A stretch of DNA of 64,000 nt, taken from NCBI RefSeq assembly GCF_910592395.1, contig NC_088309.1, positions 22,944,599 through 23,008,598 of the forward strand. Reading direction: 5' to 3'. Made by a program: the position numbers and the translations under genes. Position 1 is the stretch's first letter; the number at the start of each line of letters is the position of its first letter. The notes beneath the pieces are model-generated. The model was not told the origin of the DNA. It worked only from the letters and a program-made list of their open reading frames with translations, and did not search any database. Shown here piece after piece: positions 8,978-21,200 of the stretch. This stretch comes from Lineus longissimus. Its lineage: Eukaryota > Nemertea > Pilidiophora > Heteronemertea > Lineidae.

Positions 8978-9223
8978 TTTATGGATAGCGGGAAACAATA
9001 CAGAAAAGAATAATGGATGAAGAAACAGTTGACGGAATGACTGTCCAACATGGAGAGGGAGAGCATGTGCTTTGCTGGGGCTGCTCTGAGTTTGGCCAGC
9101 ATGGACACAGCAAGAGAGAAAATATTCCTGGACAAGATAGTTGGTTAAAAACGTTCAGCGGGCCCTGGGACAAACGGGCAAAGTACTTCTCCTGTGGGTC
9201 CAGCCATACTGTTGTCGTGACAA
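8978..9223 (+). CDS. RCC1-type gene, first coding exon
   Basis: Coding starts at ATG 9013, so 8978-9012 would be 5' UTR after the acceptor at 8977. It encodes residues 1-70, with [14 protein letters not shown] at 18-31 (first WG/GQ turn) and [12 protein letters not shown] at 59-70 (first blade end). The donor is A|GTGAGT at 9224, leaving one base of a codon. All three frames have stops between 8978 and the ATG region, so no coding exon can lie upstream in this transcript form. Confidence 0.85.
8981..9013 (+). promoter_or_regulatory. Upstream ORF overlapping the RCC1-type start codon
   Basis: ATG at 8981 opens a ten-codon frame ending in TAA at 9011-9013. The last A of that stop is the first base of the main ATG (TAATG overlap). 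If 8978-9223 is transcribed as one exon, ribosomes finishing the short frame sit exactly on the main start. This suggests reinitiation control, but it is an inference from spacing only. Confidence 0.4.
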
Positions 9224-12200
9224 GTGAGTGCTTTGATTATACAGTGGAACCCCAGTTGGCGACCACCCTGCTATGACGACCAAGAATCGCCGGTCCCGAA
9301 TGGTTTCCTCTCTAATTAACATAACAAGACCCCCGGTAACATGACTACCCCAGTTTTTGAACTGTCTGAAAGGTGAAAAAATTTCTGAGTCCAAAGTTTT
9401 TTTTTCACTTGTTTTTTTCTGCTAAAAGTGAAGCAACATCATCGGTCCCAAAAGTTTTTGACTTTGAAAATTTTGGTGAATTTTTTTTTTGAACTGACTG
9501 AAAGGTGAAAAAAAATTACCATTCATCTAAAAGGAGTGGTGTCTTGATACTCACAGAGTTCTGTGCAGAGGGCGCCACAGATAAACATACAAAATTGTCC
9601 ATAGACAGTTTATGGAATATTTGTGTGCATTTTCTGATCAATTCCAGAACCATGGCTTTGTACAGGAACTCAGTACAGTTCATTGGAGATGAATGGGTAT
9701 TATCTCAAGACACTTCTCCTTCGAGTCTCAGTCAGGTCAGGATGGACCATTGCTTGACTGCTTAAAACGTTTTCTCGCTAAAATTTATGACCATACTAAT
9801 CTATGTTAGGAAAGTAAAGGTCCATTAGTTAACTTTGAAAATGGCTTTTTGTTAGGGGATCAAACTTTTAATTTTCTGAAAAAATTTAAGTGTTTTCTGT
9901 ATCAAATGTGTAAATCCCTCATTAAATAGGTATTTACTTTAATGTTTACTTTATAAATCTCTGAAGCTGCATTTATCCAAGTTGAGCCCTTTTGTTGAAT
10001 ATTCATAAGGTAAAAGTGTAGAATGCATTGTCTGATTTTCGAACTGGGTTTTCAGATTTTATTGCCAGAGATTACGTGGATTAATTTCATGGTGTCCAGC
10101 AGCAAGACGAGAAATATTTTGCAGCGAGAACCTTTTTGATTTTGGTGAAGGTCCTAGTTATTATAGCCTCTCTGGATTTCAGGATTTGCACTTGAGAGTT
10201 ATAACTCATTGCTATTGACTCAATGGAATTAGAATTTTTGTTTTAATTGCAGTGAATATTTGGTCCTGACTTGGACCAGGTGGTGTGGGATGATGATTTT
10301 TAAAATTTATTTGTCATTGTCACCAAACTATAGAGATAGATTGTGTGATTATGGCTGCATCTATGCATCATGGTTTTCAGGAAATATCCTGTGGTGCTTT
10401 TCCGATGGCTATCTTGTCATTTTTGTAAACGTATCATTGAATTTGAATATGGCATTTTTGTGTGTGAAGTAGGTTTTTAAATGGAGAAGAGAATGTCAGA
10501 AAAAGTGTGGTTAAAATGCTACCATAAACATATGATAACTGAAAGATTCAACCACATTTAAAGTTTTACGAAAGTTTTATCAGGAATTCTTTGTGCTCCC
10601 TATCGGCATGTCGTCCAATTTTTGCTACCACGCATCGCCAACCAAGGTTCTGGCTGTAGTTCCGAGATGGCAGCACTACCATACATATGAACTTCCCACA
10701 GGAGGCCCTTAAGGGCATCAGACCTGAAGTCGGCGTCTGTTGATTGCAAATGATTGAGAATGACTGGATGTCTTCTTTCTTATCAATATCAGGCAAAGGA
10801 AAGAATGCCATATTTATGAGACTTGAGAAGAAGACCCTCGTTTTGATACCCTGAGACTGTCTGACCGTTCAGGCATGAGCAGAAATAATCAGTTGATAAA
10901 CAGCTCAGTTGACTGGAGGGGGTACTTCAAACTCCAGCATGATTTCTTTCAATAGGATAAGGAGACCATTTGTCCTCTATGGTCCTCTCAGTTCTCATAT
11001 TTTAGGGTCAAAGCTGAGGTTAAAAAGAATTTTGTCTATTTGCCTTGGGCGATTGGTTACTTGCATAATGAGGGGGCCTGTCCTCGTGCTGTGGTGCAAG
11101 CTGTCATATTGGGACAGAGAGCGTGTTATCAGCATGTTCAAGGACTCCGCAGCGGCACGTGCTGTTCAAAAATGGCACGCGCCAAGTTTAGAAAGTCAAT
11201 GGTTTCATGATTGGAGAAATCCAATAAAGTGATGTGGGTTAGCACTGCTAAGAAAACAGAATATTGGGGTTATTGATTGATTGATTTATTTTAAAAATAG
11301 GTGGGAAGTTTTTTTGGCGAAAAGTTTCCAATTGAGTGTTATATTCTGTTTTTAGGCTGTCGTAACAAGAGCTATCAGTTCATCTTTATTTGTCAGTATC
11401 TATTCTCATTGACTCATCTTAGATGAGACATAAGTTTGGTCAAATGCCAGCCCGGCTTGCAGTGAATGTGACGTCATGGAATGACCGGCATCTTTTGTTT
11501 TAGAAATAAACTTGATGATTCATGTTTTGACATTCTACAACATTTCACCTGCAAAACAGTGATGATGTCCTTGGTTCTACTTAAATAGTGTAGGTGTAGG
11601 TGGCAGCAGTTTCTCATTTCACACTTTTAACACCTTACAATTTTACTGAGACTTAGATTAAGCAACATGATATCTGACTCCCCTGCACTGAGGACATTTT
11701 GGAGCTGACTAGGACAGGGTTGATTGGTCTTTGCGGCTAAGTGGATAACCCTGGAGGTACCCCCCCCCCACATTCAAGTTTGTCTTTTTAGCTAGTTAGA
11801 AGTCCTTGAAAATCAGCTTGAGCCATCCTATGTATTCAAAATTGCATCATTAAGACCAGCATTGAAGTGTGTTGGCCAGAATTGAGAATTAGCCTGTTAA
11901 TACAGCCCTGACTCAGCGCCATTGCTCATTATGCCCCGCCACAAAGGAGGTGAAAAGGTAGAGACAATCTAATTATGAGAGTATCAAGGTGAGAGCGTCG
12001 AGGTCCCGATGTTAAAAGCAGCACCCATCTGCTCAATCAACATGAGCAAATCAGAATTCAGACGAGAAAATTGCGTGAAATTTTATTAGCAGATATTCTC
12101 TCTGTGTTTTGCTGCATAGATTATCTTTTGGAAGATACTTTTTTTTGTGATGAGAGTTTGTTTCATGCCTTTATCTAATTTACATGTACTTGTTTTAAAC

Positions 12201-15200
12201 TTCAGCCTCTGACAGAATTCATCACTCAGAAATCTATAATGCCAGTCCCCCCCACCTCACTTTTACCATCACCAATTTTCTGTGATTTGGTCATATCAGA
12301 AACATAAAACTGATGAAACAATAAACTTGAAAAGAAAAATTGTGGTTAAAAAGAAGCCGAGAAATCGATGAACTATAGTGATGGGTGTGGTCGAATTTTA
12401 ACCGACAAAGATGCGTAAACTCTTGGCTTTAGGTTGGGTGTGGTACTATGACAACGTAGGGAGGTTTCCTTTAAAAGATCAAGAAGACATGCAGTGGATC
12501 AATAAACTGATTTTGAAAGATCTTCTGCACAATTATTGAACTAAAATGGCCAGTGTGTCTTTGTAATGTGAGGTGTGTTACATGAGACCTTTTCTCTAAA
12601 TTATTTAGAACAATAAAAAAAATCATTGAGTTTATATCTTGATTCAGTTACAATCTAGCTGTGAAATGATATTGAGTTGTACATGTTTATAATCTCAATG
12701 TCTTGGAGCTGGGTCGGCTTCCATAAGAAATCCATACTTCAATGTTTGGACAAAACAGTTCTTGTGGCAACAATGATTAACAGAAGTTGGTGTTTTATTT
12801 TAAACAAAGTTGATTTTTGGCCAGATGGCATTGTGTTCAAGGACAACACCCAGTGGGTTTCATGCAGTGACCTTCAAAAAGAAACCCCCAGGTCAAGATG
12901 GACTGCTTTGCATTTGCCAAAAAATGAACCTTTCTTCTTAATAAACTAATAGATGACACTGAATTATTTCACCAGAAATATCAAGTGCATGGTTGTGACT
13001 CTTTTGCTCGTTTCAATCAAGTTAGAAGCCACAGTTATAATTCATAATCAGTCATTCAAAATTTACCTGAAAATCGTGACTTGAAATAGGTGTGCTCTCA
13101 CTGTTGTGTTAGATGAGTGATCTCCTCACAGTTCACGAAGTATTCAATACAAGCTTTGGTAGAAGGATTACCTTGTATAGATTTGGAGATGCTCTTCATA
13201 TAAAGAGAATGAAAAGAGAATGAAACAGTCCCAATCAAGGAGAAAACATGGTCCCTTCTCAATTTAATTGCAATTCAATGAGAACTCCCCTTGCAAAATA
13301 TCAATTTTCTTCAGTATCACAACTGCCCTCTGAACCTTGCACAAGGACACACGCGCCAGCTTTTCTTCAATCATTTGTAGCCCTTTATTGTAAAATCAAC
13401 TCGAGAGTAACGCACAATAGCCGAAAGGCAACAAAGGAGAGATTTTACTGTGATATTCAAGTATTCTGCCAAAGAATCTTGAAATTTTATCCTTCATTTC
13501 ATTCGAATAGCTCGTTGAAGATTAGGAAAAGAACAATCATGAGATTTGAATTGTCGAGATAAGATGTGGTGGAGAATCATGCTGGGTTCACATTTCTATT
13601 CATGCCACAGATGTTGAAGGAAAACAAAAACCTCTGGACAAAACGATGAAATTTGGGCTGTTCTTGCTAAAGTTATTTCAAACTTCAAATCGTTTGAAAT
13701 TTGACGAAGTTCTAAATTTTGAATGATTGTATTAGTGCATCCTTGTATGAACATTGTGGTTGTGCGTCACTCTTTTCATCCCCTAAAGAACATTCTTAAT
13801 TACCGCCCAGAAGATGAGGCAAATTTTTGTGGTCCAATCACAGCCAAGCAAACAATGGAACTTGCACTTGCCGCGAGGAATCAGGCATCTTATAATTCCT
13901 TGGAGATTTGCGGTAAAGAATTGTAATTTCGATCTCACCAAGTGACTTTTAATCACCAAACGAGGTGTATAGATTTTCAAATGTGATGTACTTGTTCAAA
14001 ATTTGAACACGGTTATGAGGAGATACCCACAGCTGGCGGGTGCTTTGCAGGGTACAAATTACATCAAAATGATAATCATTATAGGAAGTTGAAACTATAC
14101 CACTTGGGGCCAGCTGGCCATATTGCTGATGCCCTGAAAAATGTCTTTGATAGAATTTATATTTTTCAAAATGTGGTGGACTTTTTATCTTGCTTCCATC
14201 TTACTTGCAGTTTCCTAAATTTGTGTTGAATTTTCTCAAAAGGTATCACTTAAATATCATATTTAGCGCAGCGTATGCATATCTTAATCAGCTATTCAGC
14301 CTTTGTTTGGTCATTTAATCCAACTAATCTCATGAATTTATCATATTTGATTCAGAAAATGATAGTTTCGTATCCCCATATTCCCGTATGGTCATTTTCA
14401 GGATAATGGTATCAAATCTGATTATGTTTTAAACTAGCAATCGGGGAATCGACACATTTTCAGAAATTCCTCTTTTGAAAAAGCGTAATTCGACTGATGT
14501 AATCTTGCGTCACATCATTAATGCAATTACTGACAATGTTTGATAAAATCTGATATTTCTTATTGGTGCAAAGCTACACCAAAACCTTGATTAGTTCAAA
14601 CAATAGTGGAAGTCTTACTACAAATCCATGAAAATGGAGAAAATTGGCTATCGATGTCCATTATGGCATGTCTTTTATCGTTTTAGGTAATTCAGGAAAG
14701 TTATGGTTATTTCTTATGTGTCTCTCAATGGCCGTTAAGATTTTATCGTGAAAATTCAATACAAAGTAATGCATGTCATCATAAAGAAATTGTTTGATTA
14801 TATCACGATACTGATTATTGTTTGAATAGCAATCTTCTGTACTGGTCAAAAGTAATGTATCTGGGTTGAGGAATTGAGGTGTGGAATTTTTTGAAAATGT
14901 GATGATATTCAAATCTTTATGGTCCTAACCATTGTTAGAGATAACACCGGTCATTTGAAGGCTAGTTCCGTTCACTGGCTGCATTCCATAATGATATGAT
15001 AGACCAAGCAGGAGGTTGATTTACGCTCCTTAAAATATTTCTTGCAATATTATGTGATAAAGACAATTTTACTGCTGCACATGAACAACTAAAGAAGTGC
15101 TTGTAACTGGAACTATAGACACCAGTCACCTAAAGAAGCCTGAGTATAGTTAGCCTGACATTCACTTCTTGATCACCACCATGATCACAGGTTGAGAGGT

Positions 15201-18200
15201 TCTCTTACTGCATCAGATAACAGAGTCGACTTTTCCCATCACTTCTCCACGGAAGCAATATTTTGTCTTTCTCAGACCTGTCATGGACATGAGTGGAAAA
15301 CCACAATCAAAATTCAGTTTTTTGCTTCTGTAGATTATGAAAGAAATCCAGGGAAATCCTCGAGATTTGGTGATTGCAGTCCGGTAAGATCGTAATAAGA
15401 TATTAGGAGCCAGAAAGCTTCTGTTATATCCTAATAAGATCATCTGAGCCAAAAAGGACTTCCTCTGCCCGAATGTCCATTTTTCGTGAAAAGTTTATTA
15501 CCACAATGAATATCAAAGGTCCTGCACTCCACGATAAATCATTGTACCCTGTCTCCGCTCACAAAAGACAGCCGAGAAAGATTTTCACATCTTTGTGGTG
15601 GCTTAGTATTTTGACAGGCTGTGGTTTCATTTATTACAATGATGACAGGAAATTTGTTTTGAGGGATTTTCCTAAGCTGTAAGTGATAATTAGGAATAGA
15701 TAAGGGAACAGAATAATAGGTGAGAAAACAGATATCATTATGAGCCGAGATGACGAAAGCCCGGTCTTTTGCGATGTGCGAAAAAAGAATTATGAATTTT
15801 TCGCACCCATGGTGTTCTTTTCTTGCCCAAGTTAGGAGTATGACTTCTGTTATTAACTTCAGGTATGATATGAAATTTCATTGTCAGGAATACAGTGGTG
15901 GTGCAGGATTGATTTGTTGGCAGATCTGATGCAAAAAAATGGCTGTCACTTAAGAGGTTTCATTCATATTCATAAACTATATATTATTGCCCAATTTTTC
16001 ATGCGAATATGTCATCATTAGTGTCTTTCGTAAACAAAGGGTTAATTTGGTGAAATCGTGGCATGACACAGAGGAAACAAAGGACATCACATTCGTTAAT
16101 TGTCTTGAGGAAGCTCGGAACCCTCTGACATCACCGGATCAGGAACAAGGGCTAGGGTCAGCCGGCAGCTGCCGCCAAATGCTCTCTGACCCCTAGTCTC
16201 GTTTTCACTCATAACTAATCAGTTCATACACCAGCATCAACCAATCAGAGCCATCCTCACATCTCCAGCATTTCATATGTAATTGACGAAGTGCTCGGCT
16301 CTAATGAGATGCATTAGAGGGGAAGATGTGCCTGCGGTATTGCGGCTTATCGTCTCGTTAAATGATGCGTGATTCACGCAAATGTCGACAATATTTGATA
16401 CATCAGTTTGGGAGATTCTTGCTTCAAGTCAAGTACAGATTGTAAGCTTACCTTTTCAAATTTATGTAAGAATAACTGCTCTGCAAATCATGTTTTGCTT
16501 GATTTTGATGGTGTCATGTAGGTGGTATAGGGAATCTCTGTTTTACATCTTATCCGAGGATATGGCAGCAGTCTATGACGTGTCTGTGGCTTGAAGGGGT
16601 TAATGATATCCTCCGAAGCCCTTTGTCCAATATTGGCTTGGTATTGACAGAGATCTGTCAGAGAGACTCTTCTCCAGCCTTATCAAGACTTGCCTCAAAT
16701 TATGACTCCAGACCAATCAGACACAATCAGTGCCAATGGTATCGCCAGTTTATACCCATAATGCCCAATCATCGCCACTTCCAACGCCACGTTACATCCT
16801 GGTCACTCGGGCGATAAAGATGTGTAATCCTGCTAAACAATATTAACACATCATTTGATTATTCTGATCTATTTTACATGTATAATAATGAGACCGGGCG
16901 CAATCGTCCTGTGATCACTCCAGTCATTATCTATGGTCAGCGGTGGGACTGACCTACGCCGGATGACTGACCTATTCATTTGGTGTAAACGCTATCTAAA
17001 TGAGACTGACAAGGAGATACTGGAACTGTAACCCTGGACAATGCGCCAGTTATTTGACTTGGTTATGATGTGGTCAGAGCTGCCACAGGCCTTGTGACCT
17101 CTAAACTCTCAGGATGATGCACTTGTGTTGGAACAGTTGCAGCTTGTGTCAGGGTAGCTGGACTAGCTAATGTGACGTCCTGTGCCAAAGCCTACCATAC
17201 CCTGGCATTATACACTGTACCATCACACACTTTTGGAAGCAGGCTCCATAAATAACCTGTCACAAGGCAGAGTTCTTAATCAACCTTATAAAAAGGGAAG
17301 TCTTCCAAGTAGAGAGTGGGTTAAACCCATCAAAATTAGCCCAACCACCATGAGCAGGAATGTTAAACTGCGAGAGTAACCGAAGGTGACCCGCTGACCA
17401 CATCTGATACTGGTACCGGTCAAAGAAATATCTTACTAATGACTACGCTGTTAATCTCATTAGTAGTGGTCTCGGGCAAGAGGGTGTGACTCTACGGGAT
17501 GAGAGAGTTCAAGAAGCCCCTGGCTACCGAGGCAAAAATCTGCTGGAGTAGTGTGGTGTAGCTTCTTCTTGCCAACTTGCAGTTGTTGGAAATCACTTCA
17601 TTGCCAGTGTGAACTACTGAAGCTATCATTTTAGATATGGCATCTCTTGGAAGACAATGTGCCATGTTCCCTTTAACATTCGGGTTTCATCCCATGACTA
17701 GTATGATATTCCCTTGCTTTCCTGGTTATTTTAAGTGATCGAAAAGATCTTCTCAATGTGATAAAGATGACAAAGATACTGCAATTTGACCAGTATCAAT
17801 AAGAAATGGTATTGATGATGATCATTTGTAAGAGTTCTAACCTTTCAAAGCATGATGTATTAAGAGTCCAAAAAACTTCTTAACTGAAGCATGAAGATGA
17901 TACTGAGATAACAATGTTATTCAACTTGACTAAATCAGTTCTATTGCAAAGACAATCAGTTGAATTTGTATGATTTCAGACATTTTCAAATCGGAGCATG
18001 ACGTTCTGATAGAATTTATAATTTCCCACTTCATTTCCAAAGTAATTCTGAGAATGCTTGTAGGTCTTCCACACAATTATGAGACATAACGAGTCCACTC
18101 AATAAAGCCCATGTCAAATATTCCATATTTTGAGTTCAAGATGTACAGTACAATGATGAGACTTATTAGGGACTTCTTGTTTGCATTGTCTCTTCTCTGC

Positions 18201-21200
18201 TGGATAGCATGTTATTGATGTCCAAAATACATTATAAAGGTTCTTTGTCTTGTCATGAGTGTCTTCATTAGACATTAGTATATGACTCACCTGAAAAATT
18301 GTGTTTCTGTGGTCAAGTTGATGGTGATGGGTGGGGTGGGGGTCGTCCTAGATATATGGTACGATTGATTAGTCAGAGAAACAGGGGCGCCCAGGTGTTT
18401 TTAATGTAAATTTTCCAAAATTCAATGTCCACTTCAAATAAGTTTGCCAAATAGTGAATAGATATGTGTTTGGGGGGGGGGGGCTGGTATGGCACCCCTG
18501 GCTGAATCGTCACCAGAGAATCTTGCGCATCTCCTCCCATCTCCATGCTACAGTGCTTATCCATTGAAGTTTATTTTCATCTTTTCACCAAAATATCCTA
18601 GGATTGGATTATGAGATCGTTATCAACTGATATGATGCCACCAAAATCAAAGGACCTAACGTCTTCAATCTATGGTTTCGGGATGCATCTTTTGTAGTTT
18701 TGATTGCCACAAATCGTATACCCCTGTGGCCTGATCTATCCTTTTGTGGAGATGATGAAATGAATGAGAAAAGTGTAAACCCTGAAAATGTTCCCCCTTA
18801 AAAAAAAATGTGAACAATTGTTTTAAACAATTTGGTCTAAAGTTACTTCAAATTGATAGTTCCGAATGATAGATTTTGTCATATGTACTACTCCTTTACA
18901 TATCAGCCTCATTTCTTTGTGACGCCATCGAAATGACATCAGGGGGCAATCTCAGCGTTCCTGAGTGCTGTAATGCGACCCTCTTTTTTTCAATGCATCT
19001 AACTCGTTTATCTTCCAAATATTCCGTATCAGTAAATAGGCTGGAAGAGACACAAAGAGGGCCATTTGATGGTAAATAATCACTTCAGAACATTTCATTA
19101 CCACGGAGAATCTCGTTACTCGGCGGGAAATAGGAAAATTGTCTCTCTTGTGTTAGTCGATGTCAATCTTGAACGCTTTTCTGATCTCTATGGCGAAATT
19201 ACACGATATCTCTCCAGTTCTTACATATCTCTCGAATGTGTACTGCCTGATGAACGTGGGGATTATTTCTTTGGATCGCTATTGACGACGTTGTTTATGG
19301 AGAATGGAGCGTGATGATGCGTTCGCTGACCCTGGTGCCCCGAGTCGTGTGGAGAACGATAATGAAAATGAGTCAAGTCACAATCTGGAGTCGAGGGGTG
19401 ATTCAGTTTACGTTGGGGTGCAAAGGCCAGGCGCAGAGTTGATAGACTGCGACTCTGGGTGAATAAGTCTAGCGCGGGTCGTTACGGGATGCTCTTTCAG
19501 GGCATAGCGTAATCTTTCCAATCTTGCCTGAATACTCTCACTCGCTGGCTTGTGAATGTTGTGCGGAAATAGGAAGATATGCATGATTAGTGTTCAGGGG
19601 TTGGGTGGGATTATTTCACCCGCTGACTTAAGGTTGTTAGGGGTAGAGGAAAACAGATGAGTTCCCCAGGATTTTGGTGTCAGTTACCTGAAGTGATTTT
19701 TCATTAAGTGAAGTTGAATCGTGGCACGTCTGGAAATATTAACCACCAAGTAGAGAGACACCATTCCTCGCTCCTCGATCATCACTGCACCAAATGTATA
19801 ACCTAACAGTATTCTACCCAAGTTCTCCCTATCTATATTTTTTTCTGTCGTCAAAAGTCTAATTTTTCATTGTGTTATGGAGTAGGTGTGTACTTTTCTA
19901 ACCAAAGACCTGAGTCTTGCTGAGAGGTGACTGGTGCCACTGCTGCTGTACACGTACAGCCTATTACAACATTCCAGCCAAGCTCACACCTCCCTACTTT
20001 TCTTGCCGTTGAAAAAATGTTACTTTTGATTGCATTAGCTTGGAGTTGGTTTGAAGGCTGTTCTGCCCGATGCTGGAGACCTTGATTTAGACTGGAGACC
20101 TGTTTGAAGGTGACAGGTGCCCCCGCTGTGCCACTACTGTTCCACACCAGCAACCTTAAAAAATTCCAACCAAGTTCTCCCATCTTCCAACTCATTTTTT
20201 TTCGGCTTAAAAAAAAAATCACTTTTGAAAATTACTTCTGAGTCGGGTCCCTGATGTCAATCATAAGTAAATCGTCATGACACTTCCTTTATTAATTGAA
20301 ACTAATACAATTACGACTTGTCATTTCTTGCACTGGATAAAAAACACTGAAGTCATCAATGAAATGATTTTTTAAGCCAGGAACAAAATTGTCAGTTTTT
20401 TCAGGTAATTTAATTTTCTGCTAAAATCCCCTATAAATTGTGTGACAGTAAGGGCTGACCCCTCTGATGTCATCATGCCGTCCCCTCTAATCTCTTAGCA
20501 GAGCCTATTTGTGCCGCTCGTAATTGCATTAATTAACGTTATAATGAAGGTTGAGTTTTTTGCGCCAAGATTGGCGAGATACGACCAGGGAGTTAGGCAT
20601 GCATGTCATGGAGATTTTCTGTAGAAAACCATTTGTTAATTGTAAAAAAAAGATTGAACTATTTCATTTCATTCTCCAAAGTTTTATTCTTTGGTTCGGT
20701 TTAACATTATGCTCGGTTTTTGTTAAGGTTCTGCCAGGTTTCTCAAGGTTCTGTAGGCATGGCATGGGTTAATACTCCCATCCTCCCAGAAGTGTTATTG
20801 TCATCTTGCATTTGAAAGATGTTGAAACATTTGGGGCCGGGTTCAGCAAGTGTCACCACATTGATGGCAACCAGAGTGATCTAGTTTCAACATCTTAATT
20901 AAAGGCTCTTCCAATCAACGGCAGAACCCGTCAGATTGCTATTCTGATTAATGTGCCATGCCCCTGCGGAAGAGTTGCCTGGCCTTACCCATGACAGTGT
21001 GTTACTTGAAATGCTTCCGGAAATGGTGAGTAAGATGGTTATATATGTTTCTACAGGACAATTTTGTGGAAATTTGAGAAATTTTTCCATTTTGATTCAC
21101 ATTATTGAAGGTTTCATTTATTGACGGGACCATTGATTGTGACTTACAAGATGTTCCACACATGACTGCAGCATCACCAGGGCAGTGATGTCATACTCCT

